In this document: piece by piece, positions 23,759-31,635 of the stretch
How positions within the stretch are numbered: position 1 is the first letter of the stretch
Layout of the letters: each line of letters starts with the position of its first letter
NCBI GenBank assembly: GCA_003149065.1
Contig: QGFZ01000003.1
Coordinates: forward strand, 62,001-126,000
Source: Ruminococcaceae bacterium R-25
Lineage (GTDB): Bacteria; Bacillota; Clostridia; Saccharofermentanales; Saccharofermentanaceae
Direction of reading: 5' to 3'
DNA length: 64,000 nucleotides
Notes under the pieces: model-generated
The model's input: only the letters and a program-made list of their open reading frames with translations
What the model was told of the DNA's origin: nothing
Databases searched by the model: none
Position numbers and translations under genes: made by a program

Positions 23759-25594
23759 TCACTTATGCTTTGAGATGAATTCTTCGAATTCGTCAGACGG
23801 GATGGCAGAGCCCATGAACTGGCCCTGGAATCTGTCGCATCCTGAACCCGCTAAGATGTCGAACTGGTCTTCCTGGCCGACACCTGTTGCGGTTACCGTG
23901 ATGTCGATGTCGTGCATCAGCGTGATAGCCGAACGTGTAAGGATACGGACCGTGGGATCCGTTGCGAGGTCTGAAGTGAAATTGCCGTCGAGCTTTAAGA
24001 CTGAGACAGGTAGCAACGGGATCGCATTAAATGAGGAATAGCCCCTGCCGAAATTATCGAGAGCCATCTTAACGCCTGTCGTAGCGAGCTCTTCTATCGT
24101 CATCCTGATATCTGCAAGGCTCGAGATGAGGCTCTCTTCCTGAAGATCCAGAACGAGGTTTTTGACGTTGCAGTCAGTATAGGAAACGATGTTCTGGAAA
24201 GACTGAATAAAGTCAGGTTCGCGGAGCTGGTAGTTCGAGATGTTGATGTTCATCGTGAGTTCGGGATCGATCTTATTTATCGTGGCGAGAGCGCTTAAGG
24301 AATTCTCCAGCGAGAAACCGCCGACGCGGCGCATGTAACCTGCTTTTTCTGCAGCGGCGAGGAAGACCGGAGGAGGGACGGACACACCGTTCTTATCGAA
24401 TCTTAAGAATGATTCAAATCCTGTGAGTTTGCGCTCTGCGGTAAAGCAGGGCTGGTATGCCATGTGGAAGCTTCCGTCTGTTATCGCGCGCTCGAAAATA
24501 GCGATGATCTCGTCTTTGGACTTGTCCTTGAAGATCTCTTCGCCCGGAATAGATGCACTCTCACTGATATCCTCAGCCTCGCCTCTGGCGACTGCGGCAG
24601 CTCTGCTCATGCGCTCTTCGGCAATAGCAATGAGCTCTCCGCCGTGGCGTGAATCAGCAGGGTAGTGGGCTGTGCCATAGAAGATGCTTGCATTCATCGA
24701 ATCGATGCCTGCTGCAAATGCCCTGCCGGCTTCCTTTACGAGCTTGTCTGCATACTTCTTTTCGCTCTCGGGAGAAAGGCTTCTCCTGAAAAGGATCACG
24801 AAGTCTGCATCGTCGATCCTTGCTACCATATCGGTGGGATCTGCTGCCTCACGGAGACGGTGTGCCATGCTCTGAATGAAGAGGTCCATCGACTTGTGGC
24901 CGATAGATCTCGTTATGTTGTCAAAATGGTCGAGAGCCAAATAGATGATCGTGAACGGACGGCAGACCTGGTCCGGATTTTCGCTCTCGCGCATGTTAGA
25001 GATGTCTTCTCTGATCAGTTTATAAGCGCGTTCGGTGATGGCATCACGTCCGGGGAGTGTTGTCAAAGGATCGATCGAAGAGTTGAGGTTTCTTCCGATC
25101 GCTTCGCTCAAGCCCTGGTTATTTCCCATGGCTTCGTAGTTAACGATAAGGCTCGTACGGGAGAACATCTGGTCTTCCAATTCTTTTCTGATCGCCTTGC
25201 CGCGTTCGTCACGCTTTGCATCTTCGATGCCCTTGATCTTGGCAGCGAGCTTGATGACGTAATACTGCAGGATCATGTTGATGACCATGGTGACGAATGT
25301 CATCGCAAGAAGGATAGGTGCGGACGCATTCTTCATCATGACATATTCATATGTGTAGATCATGAATTGGACGAAGTTAAGTGCGTATGAGATATAGAAT
25401 CCGAACTTGCCTTCGAAAACATTCATCGAGAAAGACAGGAACATCAGGGCGACACCGACAAAGATCCTGGTCGCGTGAATTCCTGAGAAGATCTGGAGAG
25501 CGATAAAGCCTATGAATAAGATTACGCTCACGAAAACAACTGCGACATAAGCCACATCATTTTCGATAAACAATCTGCCGTTATTTTTTCTCAT
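23759..25594 (-). CDS. Membrane GGDEF-EAL protein with both catalytic motifs degenerate
   Basis: A 611-residue protein. About four N-terminal helices (~15-125) precede a short coiled segment, a GGDEF domain (~170-330) and an EAL domain (~355-608). The GGDEF site reads RIDDADFVILF, so cyclase chemistry is not expected. In the EAL domain the EALLR motif is ESFLR, the DDFG motif is DNFGRGYSS and the AEGVE motif is ATGVG; the second aspartate and a glutamate needed for metal binding are missing. I infer a c-di-GMP receptor or an inactive scaffold. Monocistronic. The divergent promoter for the sigma gene lies just upstream. Confidence 0.85.
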   Translation of the reverse strand: MRKNNGRLFIENDVAYVAVVFVSVILFIGFIALQIFSGIHATRIFVGVALMFLSFSMNVFEGKFGFYISYALNFVQFMIYTYEYVMMKNASAPILLAMTFVTMVINMILQYYVIKLAAKIKGIEDAKRDERGKAIRKELEDQMFSRTSLIVNYEAMGNNQGLSEAIGRNLNSSIDPLTTLPGRDAITERAYKLIREDISNMRESENPDQVCRPFTIIYLALDHFDNITRSIGHKSMDLFIQSMAHRLREAADPTDMVARIDDADFVILFRRSLSPESEKKYADKLVKEAGRAFAAGIDSMNASIFYGTAHYPADSRHGGELIAIAEERMSRAAAVARGEAEDISESASIPGEEIFKDKSKDEIIAIFERAITDGSFHMAYQPCFTAERKLTGFESFLRFDKNGVSVPPPVFLAAAEKAGYMRRVGGFSLENSLSALATINKIDPELTMNINISNYQLREPDFIQSFQNIVSYTDCNVKNLVLDLQEESLISSLADIRMTIEELATTGVKMALDNFGRGYSSFNAIPLLPVSVLKLDGNFTSDLATDPTVRILTRSAITLMHDIDITVTATGVGQEDQFDILAGSGCDRFQGQFMGSAIPSDEFEEFISKHK

Positions 25595-25721
25595 ATGATT
25601 ATTATGCTACGTATAAGATTTTATTGTGTTACACACATTTTAAATAAATATTAAAACTTAATTTGGTTTCCAAGCAGAACCGCCCTGCATATTTTATATT
25701 ACGGAACGGGAATTTAGCAAT

Positions 25722-25800
25722 TTGATTTGATTTATTTCATTGTTATAATTTAACTGCAACATTTCCTCCGCTTGGTCTGTATATAGGGTGAAAGCGGAGA
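25722..25800 (+). promoter_or_regulatory. Promoter and leader hairpin of the ECF sigma operon
   Basis: TTGATT (25722-25727), 16-base spacer, TATAAT (25744-25749). In the leader CTCCGCTT (25766-25773) pairs perfectly with AAGCGGAG (25793-25800), just before the short-spaced AAGGA ribosome site, so it may modulate translation. Confidence 0.55.
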
Positions 25801-25816
25801 TGCAACGAAGGATAAA

Positions 25817-26485
25817 ATGGAATTTACTTACGAAGCCAATCTGCCGCTTTTAAGAAAGCTCGCCATGCTGGTGGCGTTTTCGAGCCCGGACGATGATTAT
25901 CTCGAAAATCATCCCGAGATACTCGATGCAGCCGAAGAAGACCTCTACGATAAAGAGGTCTCTGAAGGTGAAGGCCGCAAGTCTGACGAGGAGATAGAAA
26001 AGGAAGCGGAAGAGATCCTGAATACGATAGGTAATTCTATCCTTCGTCTGGCACTCTCTTACCTGCACAACATTGAGGACGCGGAGGATATCTTACAGGA
26101 GACGATGATCAAGTTCGTTACGGTGAGACCTGTTTTCGAGAGTGACACACACAGAAAAGCATGGCTCATGAGAGTAGCATCCAATCTTGCCAAGAACCGT
26201 ATTGACTACAACAAGGTTCGTGACACGATGGAACTCAACGAAGAGATCGTCGGCGAAGTACAGGAAGACCTGGATCAAGGCGACGAATACAAAGCCATCT
26301 GGGATGCAGTAAGAAGCTTGCCCGTCCATCAGCGTGAAGCAATCCACCTTTTCTATCAGGAAGGTTATTCAACCGCGGAGATCGCCAATATAACAGGGCG
26401 CCGCGAAGCAACGGTACGTTCAGACTTAAAGCGTGCCAGGGACAGACTGAGAGAGATGCTGAAGGAGGCGAATGATTTTGAATAA
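25817..26485 (+). CDS. ECF-type RNA polymerase sigma factor
   Basis: A 222-residue sigma-70 group 4 protein. Region 2 is NSILRLALSYLHNIEDAEDI and LQETMIKFVTVRPVFESD with HRKAWLMRVASNLAKNRIDY; region 4 is LPVHQREAIHLFYQEGYSTA followed by EIANITGRREATVRSDLKRA. Between the N-terminal helix and region 2 lies an unusual acidic insert of ~45 residues (EEDLYDKEVSEGEGRKSDEE). The next gene overlaps its 3' end by 14 bases and encodes a membrane protein, the typical sigma/anti-sigma pair. Confidence 0.92.
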   Translation: MEFTYEANLPLLRKLAMLVAFSSPDDDYLENHPEILDAAEEDLYDKEVSEGEGRKSDEEIEKEAEEILNTIGNSILRLALSYLHNIEDAEDILQETMIKFVTVRPVFESDTHRKAWLMRVASNLAKNRIDYNKVRDTMELNEEIVGEVQEDLDQGDEYKAIWDAVRSLPVHQREAIHLFYQEGYSTAEIANITGRREATVRSDLKRARDRLREMLKEANDFE

Positions 26486-27497
26486 GTATAACGAAATCAT
26501 GAGCAAAGTTACTGTTGATCCTGAGATGAAGTCCAGGATCATGAGTGCTGTCTCCCAGGCGATCAAGGATCAGGCCGAAAACCCTTCCGGCACAGACGAT
26601 TCAAATGGTGAAGGCACGAGCAAAGTAACTGACCTCACTAATGTATTTGTAAATGCAAGCAAAGACACTGAAGCAAGTAAAAATGCGGAAGAAAAAGGTG
26701 CGGAAGAAAAGCCCGTAAGGAGAAAGGCAAAGGTTATCCCTGTTGCTGTAATATCTTCTATTGCGGCAGCTGTCCTCGTTCTTATCGGAGCTGTATGGTT
26801 CATATCTCAGTATCTTGACCGCGCAAAAGCTGCAAGCACGACTGTCGCTGAACATAACAGCAAGGCTAACGATGTTGCCTCTGAGATCGATTCAGTCATC
26901 GGCGTAGAAAATGCTCCGACAGAAGCTAATGCCGATCCCGCACCCGGAGCAGATGTTTCCGAGGAAACAACCACTTCTGCCGTTGATAATAAAAATCTCT
27001 CCTCAGGCGGTAACAAGAACTATGCCACTATCACTAACGATAACAGGACTATAGACAGCACAAAGCTCCCGGGTGAGAAAGAAGATGTCGATTACAGTCA
27101 AGGTATCGGCAACGAGCGTATCGACAAGATCAGCAGAAAGCTCCCGTTCGACCTCAAGAGCACCGGTTCAGGCACTTACACTGACGGCAGCCTCAAGGAA
27201 GTATTCATCGGCGAAAACGACGAGAAGGTAATAGTCGTCACCACTTACGAAGGCACCGACGTTCTGAAGAAGGTATTCCCTAACAACAAGAGTGTTGCTG
27301 TCGCAGGCCAAACGCCAGGCGGAATCTCCGTCGAACTCTACTACGTAGCATTCGGTAACGTACCCAAGCTCGGCAAGGGCGAGACAACGACCAGCGTCAA
27401 CGCAGCAGTCTTCATGAAGAACGGCTACAAGTACCTGATCGTATACTCGGAGATCGTTGCACCTGAAGTCATCTACGATCTGGTCGACGTAATCTGA
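26472..27497 (+). CDS. Probable membrane anti-sigma factor
   Basis: A 341-residue single-pass protein. The ~85-residue cytoplasmic head (KYNEIMSKVTVDPEMKSRIM) is the place where a sigma factor would bind. One helix (VIPVAVISSIAAAVLVLIGA) follows near residue 85, then a low-complexity stretch and an outer domain from ~200 with SRKLPFDLKSTGSGTYTDG and VFIGENDEKVIVVTTYEG. The ATG is only three bases from GGAGG, so the in-frame TTG at 26478 (nine-base spacing) may be the real start. The role is inferred from the overlap with the sigma gene and the membrane topology. Confidence 0.7.
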   Translation: MILNKYNEIMSKVTVDPEMKSRIMSAVSQAIKDQAENPSGTDDSNGEGTSKVTDLTNVFVNASKDTEASKNAEEKGAEEKPVRRKAKVIPVAVISSIAAAVLVLIGAVWFISQYLDRAKAASTTVAEHNSKANDVASEIDSVIGVENAPTEANADPAPGADVSEETTTSAVDNKNLSSGGNKNYATITNDNRTIDSTKLPGEKEDVDYSQGIGNERIDKISRKLPFDLKSTGSGTYTDGSLKEVFIGENDEKVIVVTTYEGTDVLKKVFPNNKSVAVAGQTPGGISVELYYVAFGNVPKLGKGETTTSVNAAVFMKNGYKYLIVYSEIVAPEVIYDLVDVI

Positions 27498-27520
27498 TCT
27501 GTTTTGAATAAGTGATTTAA

Positions 27521-27552
27521 AGGGGCTGTCTCGATGGAGGCAGCCTCTTTTT
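27521..27552 (+). terminator. Intrinsic terminator, GGGCTGTCTC family
   Basis: AGGGGCTGTCTCGATGGAGG then CAGCCTCTTTTT, a GC-rich stem followed by five T residues, ending the sigma/anti-sigma unit. Confidence 0.85.
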
Positions 27553-27629
27553 CTGAAATGGTTTTAAGCGAGTTGTTTTCGAGTACGAGTCGGCCTCTTA
27601 TATTCTGAGCGGAATTACAGCATGTTGCT

Positions 27630-27976
27630 ATTTTGTAGACAAAAATCGGGAAATCGTCCACAAAATGAGTAAATTCATTCATTTTTGCACGTTTTGTAGA
27701 CGATAATCGAAAAATCGTCGACAAAATGGAAACAAGCATTTCCCGGGGTGGGCTGAAGAGAATTAAGCCGAAAAACCATCCGAACCGTCTACAAAACGTC
27801 ACCGAAGCGAAGTTTAAACTTTTGTCGATAAAAACGGTCATCAAAATGTCGACAAAGCGGTTGTTTCACTTTTAGTCACCGGTTTTTCGATTTCAGTTGT
27901 ACAAAAAGTTAAAATGAGCTCCGTTTTCAACTTTTTGTCACCGCTTTTCCGGTTTTCGTTATACAAAAAGTGAAAC
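27630..27976. repeat. Array of GTAGAC/GTCGAC hairpins in a 600-bp gap
   Basis: The clearest unit pairs TTTTGTAGACGAT (27692-27704) with ATCGTCGACAAAA (27714-27726), 12 of 13 bp. Further related words are GTCCACAAAATG (27656), GTCTACAAAACG (27787) and GTCGACAAAG (27849). A second word type, CACTTTTAGTCACC / AACTTTTTGTCACC with ACAAAAAGT, occupies 27867-27971. No gene is seen in 27498-28113. Confidence 0.65.
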
Positions 27977-28047
27977 ACCCGAAAAACAAGGTCAATATAT
28001 GCAAACCTACATATTTAAACGCTTATTTTTATTGACTTTATTTAAGA

Positions 28048-28063
28048 ACACGTGTGTTACAAT
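28048..28063 (+). promoter_or_regulatory. Extended -10 promoter with ACACGTGT palindrome
   Basis: ACACGTGT (28048-28055) lies two bases before TACAAT (28058-28063). TGT precedes the -10 as an extended element. TTGACT at 28032 is 20 bases upstream, longer than ideal. The same palindrome precedes a -10 box at 45974. Confidence 0.45.
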
Positions 28064-28113
28064 GGACGTATCACGGTTATCGGGTTTTTATGCCCGAGGA
28101 AAGGATACGAAAA

Positions 28114-28974
28114 ATGTTTTGTCCTAATTGCGGAAAAGAAAATCCCGATGGCGTCGCTTTCTGTGGTGGTTGCGGAATGTCATTCGGCGCACCCGCTGCA
28201 CCTGCAGCTGAAGCAGCTCCTGTAGCACCTGCTCCTGAAGCAGCACCCGTTGCAGCAGCTCCTGCTCCTGAAACAGCACCCGTTACAGCAGCTCCTGCTC
28301 CCGAAGCAGCACCTGCAGCACAGCCTGCACCTCAGGCTCAGCCTAAGGAACCTAAAGCAGGTGTTCCTTTTGGCCAGCACTTTAAGAACATCATTAAAGC
28401 TGCGCTTCACCCCACTGACGGTATTGCTGAGATTGCTCCTACTTATGAGAAAGTCGGAGATGCTATTCTCCTCGCTGCAATCGTAATCGTAGTTATCAGC
28501 GTTTGCTGCGTCTGCATCGATGTACCTGATTATTTGATCCGTGTTGCAAAAGCAAAGGCTGAATTAAGCAGCAGATCATTCAGAGAACTCTATGATGCCG
28601 GTACGATCGCTCTCAGGATCTTCAAGCTTTGCTGCTACCCGTTCATTCGTTTTGCAGGCCGTACATTCGGTATGGCTGGTGCTTTCACACTTGCAGGCCT
28701 TATCCTGAAGGAGAAGCAGTCTTTCTCCAAGTTGCTTGCTGTATCTTCATTGGCAGTAGCTCCTGCATATCTCGTAAGCGAAGTTCTGGGATCACTCATC
28801 GGATACATTCCTTTCGTAAGATTCGGTTCTATCATCTCTGTTGCAGCGTATGCTTTCTATCTCGTTCTTCTCTATAACGGAATGAGCGCTGAGACAAGGA
28901 TCAAGGGCAACAAGTTCGCTTTCACATTCGTAATCTGTATTGCAGCTGTAGCCTGGGTTATCGGCTTCTTCTGA
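28114..28974 (+). CDS. Zinc-ribbon and Yip1-domain membrane protein
   Basis: A 286-residue protein. A zinc ribbon (CPNCGKENPD then FCGGCG) opens it, followed by an alanine/proline-rich linker of about 60 residues built of APAPEAAPV-like repeats. The C-terminal ~190 residues have five helices and the start GQHFKNIIKAALHPTDGIAE, as in Yip1-family proteins. The family is of unknown function in bacteria. I start at 28114, after GAGGAAAGGA. A strong terminator follows. Two zinc-ribbon genes are next. Confidence 0.8.
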   Translation: MFCPNCGKENPDGVAFCGGCGMSFGAPAAPAAEAAPVAPAPEAAPVAAAPAPETAPVTAAPAPEAAPAAQPAPQAQPKEPKAGVPFGQHFKNIIKAALHPTDGIAEIAPTYEKVGDAILLAAIVIVVISVCCVCIDVPDYLIRVAKAKAELSSRSFRELYDAGTIALRIFKLCCYPFIRFAGRTFGMAGAFTLAGLILKEKQSFSKLLAVSSLAVAPAYLVSEVLGSLIGYIPFVRFGSIISVAAYAFYLVLLYNGMSAETRIKGNKFAFTFVICIAAVAWVIGFF

Positions 28975-29002
28975 TCGGCAGAAATCAATTGAATAATTCA
29001 TA

Positions 29003-29036
29003 CGGCGGAAGGCTTTTGCTTTCCGCCGTTTTTTTT
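29003..29036 (+). terminator. Intrinsic terminator
   Basis: CGGCGGAA pairs with TTCCGCCG, followed by eight T residues, ending the Yip1-type gene. Confidence 0.9.
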
Positions 29037-29125
29037 GCTTTGGCGCCGGTTTTACGCAAAACTGATATTATTTCGAAATGGTGTAAAAGCTGAGTCTTTA
29101 AAATATCGCGGTGCGAAAAAATATT

Positions 29126-29134
29126 TGATATAAT
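29126..29134 (+). promoter_or_regulatory. Extended -10 promoter
   Basis: TGATATAAT, 57 bases before the ATG at 29192. No -35 visible. Confidence 0.5.
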
Positions 29135-29191
29135 ATTTTTCGGGCGCGTACGGAAAATTCGCGCACGCTTGAATAAGGGTAGGGATAGAGA

Positions 29192-30016
29192 ATGCCAGAT
29201 GTAAATGTTACTCCGGTATCTTTAAAGTGTAAGATCTGCGGCGGCGATATCATTAACGATTATCTCGTCGGTACTTCCAGGTGCGCAAATTGCGGAAACA
29301 GGTGGGCCATAGCTGACCTGTATCCTGACTATGCAAAGTACCAGAGGATAATCGCGAACATCACCAAAGCAAATGACATCGTCGAGAGCGAAAACAAGGC
29401 TGCTTCAGCAAACGAAGCCAAGCTTCTCTTCAAGACGTCCGTTATCGAATGCTCGAAGTTCAATGATCCGATCTCTTCCGATCTTGTCAGGATCTGTGAA
29501 GAGGGTCAGAAGAAGGCGGATCTTCTTGCAATCTATGCAAAGGGCAAAGGTTATTACGATAAGGGTTCTTACAGCAGTGCCATCTCGACTTTGTCGAAAG
29601 CTAAAGGCTTTAGAGATGCCGATGCCATGATCGAGATCGCAAAGGAAGAGCTCGAAAAGAAGCGCAGAAAGGACATCCCATGGGATGTTGTATTCAGCCT
29701 GCCGCTTCCGGCTGCCGTAGGATTATTCTTCCGCGAAGTCTGCCACTGGCCGTGGGCTGTCTGCATCCTGTTGTTCCTTGCAGGTTCTGCAGGACTGGGA
29801 TATGTTCTTTACAGAGGCGGTGTGATCGAAATCATAATCAAGATACTGTCATTCCTCGCGGCAGGCCCCATCATCCTGTTTTCGGTATTGGCATATGCGT
29901 TCCATGTGCCGACAGTGATCTCGGTAATAGTTGCAATAGTTGCGCCTATCGCGCTGTTCATAGTTTTCGCGATATCAACAGAACAATTATCTATACTTAC
30001 GAATAACAAGAATTAA
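29192..30016 (+). CDS. Zinc-ribbon membrane protein with TPR-like segment
   Basis: A 274-residue protein. A TFIIB-like zinc ribbon opens it (CKICGGDIINDYL then CANCGNRWA). A helical repeat region (~45-165) contains a TPR-like KGYYDKGSYSSAISTLSKAK. The C-terminal third has four helices (AVCILLFLAGSAGLGYVLY onward). The function is unknown. It precedes the SPFH gene by 19 bases and is most likely co-transcribed with it, so it may help assemble the SPFH scaffold or recruit clients to it. Confidence 0.75.
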   Translation: MPDVNVTPVSLKCKICGGDIINDYLVGTSRCANCGNRWAIADLYPDYAKYQRIIANITKANDIVESENKAASANEAKLLFKTSVIECSKFNDPISSDLVRICEEGQKKADLLAIYAKGKGYYDKGSYSSAISTLSKAKGFRDADAMIEIAKEELEKKRRKDIPWDVVFSLPLPAAVGLFFREVCHWPWAVCILLFLAGSAGLGYVLYRGGVIEIIIKILSFLAAGPIILFSVLAYAFHVPTVISVIVAIVAPIALFIVFAISTEQLSILTNNKN

Positions 30017-30035
30017 GAAAGGGAGATTTGAAGAA

Positions 30036-31352
30036 ATGGTTGAAGCTATTAGTGTAATCAAGTACGAAGGCAGTAATGACGTCCTCGCGCACAAGCACGA
30101 AAAAGAAGATTTTACGATCGGCTCACAGCTGATCGTCCATGAGACCCAGGAAGCTTTATTCTTCCGTGACGGTAAGATCTTCGATCAGTTCAAGGCCGGC
30201 AGACACACGCTCGTTACGAACAACATTCCTAAGGTCCGTGACTACATGAAGCTCGGTACCGGCGGCATCAACGTTTTCCACTGTGAAGTCTACTTCATCA
30301 ACATGGTTACCCAGATGGGTATCAGATGGGGTACTGACAGCAAGGTAAGACTTTTCGATCCCGCATCCGGACTCCACGTTGAGATCGGCGCATCCGGTAA
30401 CTTCAATATGAGAGTTACTGATCCTGCCAAGCTCATCTTAAAGCTCGTCGGAACAACAGACGGGCTCATGCAGAGCGACGTTACAGGCGAAGGCAAGTCC
30501 TACGGCACAGGCATGTTCAAGGCTCTGATCGTCAACAAGGTCAAGGCTAACCTCGCACGCATAATCAAGGAACAGAACCTCAACATTCTTGAGATCGACG
30601 CATACCTCGACGTTCTTTCTTCAAAGCTCATGCTCGACATCAACGACACGCTCGAAGAGTACGGTCTCACGATGCCCGAGTTCTATGTTACTTCCATCGT
30701 TACACCCGATGACGATCCGAACTTCGTACGCCTGAAGCAGCAGTTCGCTGACAAGACTCTGAAGGTACGTGAAGAGGAAGTTAAGAAGGCTGAGGCAGAA
30801 GCTGCCCAGCAGAGAAAGATCGTTGAAGCACAGACTGAGGCACAGCTCAAGGCTGTAAACGCTCAGGGTGAAGCTGACGCCCTCCGCATCAAGGCACAGG
30901 CTGAAGCAGACGCATACAGAATGCAGGCTGAGGCTGAGGCTAAGGAAATGGAGATGAAGGGCTACACCTACAGAGACGAGACAGCTCGTCAGGTCGGCCT
31001 CGAAGCGATGCAGAACGGTATCACCGGCAACGGCGGCGGCGCAGGCGGCGGTATCGGCGATGTTGCTTCCCTTGGTGTTACATTGGGCGCAATGGGCGGC
31101 GTAATCAACATGACCAGAGATGCTATGGCTCCTATCATGGGCGAGTCCCAGAAGGTCGGCGAAGGCTTCGGTAATGTTGTAGCCGGCGGCGTTGCTGGTG
31201 GCACTGCTCCTAATTCTGCTGCCGGTGCGGCTCCCGCAGCTCCTGCAGCACCTGCGGCTCCGGCTGAGGGCGCTTGGAACTGCCCGACTTGCGGCAAGAC
31301 AGGAATCACTTCAAGATTCTGCCCTGACTGCGGAACTGCAAGACCTGTTTGA
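30036..31352 (+). CDS. SPFH-domain (virion core protein family) with C-terminal zinc ribbon
   Basis: A 438-residue protein of the SPFH/Band-7 group known as virion core protein (YdjI-type). The SPFH domain covers ~1-215 (LIVHETQEALFFRDGKIFDQ, MRVTDPAKLILKL). A coiled-coil follows (~225-310; EVKKAEAEAAQQRKIVEAQ). Then come a glycine-rich segment, an alanine/proline linker and a zinc ribbon (CPTCGKTGITSRFCPDCG). No transmembrane helix precedes the SPFH domain, so it probably sits on the inner face of the membrane as a scaffold. GGGAG precedes the start. The family is linked to phage-shock or membrane-stress systems in Bacillota. Confidence 0.87.
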   Translation: MVEAISVIKYEGSNDVLAHKHEKEDFTIGSQLIVHETQEALFFRDGKIFDQFKAGRHTLVTNNIPKVRDYMKLGTGGINVFHCEVYFINMVTQMGIRWGTDSKVRLFDPASGLHVEIGASGNFNMRVTDPAKLILKLVGTTDGLMQSDVTGEGKSYGTGMFKALIVNKVKANLARIIKEQNLNILEIDAYLDVLSSKLMLDINDTLEEYGLTMPEFYVTSIVTPDDDPNFVRLKQQFADKTLKVREEEVKKAEAEAAQQRKIVEAQTEAQLKAVNAQGEADALRIKAQAEADAYRMQAEAEAKEMEMKGYTYRDETARQVGLEAMQNGITGNGGGAGGGIGDVASLGVTLGAMGGVINMTRDAMAPIMGESQKVGEGFGNVVAGGVAGGTAPNSAAGAAPAAPAAPAAPAEGAWNCPTCGKTGITSRFCPDCGTARPV

Positions 31353-31376
31353 TCCGGTTTTTAAGTTGTTTTTGAG

Positions 31377-31405
31377 AGGCTGTCCGGCGACGGGCAGCCT
31401 TTTTT
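31377..31405 (+). terminator. Intrinsic terminator, GGCTGTC type
   Basis: AGGCTGTCCGG pairs with a CGGGCAGCCT strand, followed by five or six T residues, after the SPFH gene. Confidence 0.8.
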
Positions 31406-31429
31406 GATGGGCCGACTTTTTAGTTTGGC

Positions 31430-31463
31430 CAGCTTTTTGGCGAATGACTGAAATGGTGACTGA
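31430..31463. repeat. 34-bp segment shared with 20609-20642
   Basis: The sequence starts CAGCTTTTTGG and ends GGTGACTGA, with one mismatch to the earlier copy. In both places it precedes a copy of the ATTGACG palindrome (D here, C there), and both lie between convergent genes. It is the left half of the GACT dyad unit. Confidence 0.75.
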
Positions 31464-31481
31464 ACCGCGCTCTTTACGCTT

Positions 31482-31595
31482 ATTGACGGAAAACTGTACG
31501 AAAATGACCAAAATCGTCAATAAACCCGTCAATCAGAGGCCTTTTTGACGATTTTATTGACAGTTTGAGCTGTTTTCGTACAGTTTTTCGTCAAT
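31482..31595. repeat. 114-bp nested palindromic element, copy D
   Basis: The left arm is ATTGACGGAAAACTGTACG and the right arm is the inverse, ending at 31595. Internal CGTCAATAAA and TTTATTGACA words repeat the outer word. It lies between the terminator of the SPFH gene and the convergent polyferredoxin gene. Confidence 0.85.
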
Positions 31596-31635
31596 AAGGA
31601 TCCGCGAACACTTCCGCAATCGAAAAGTTGAGCCT

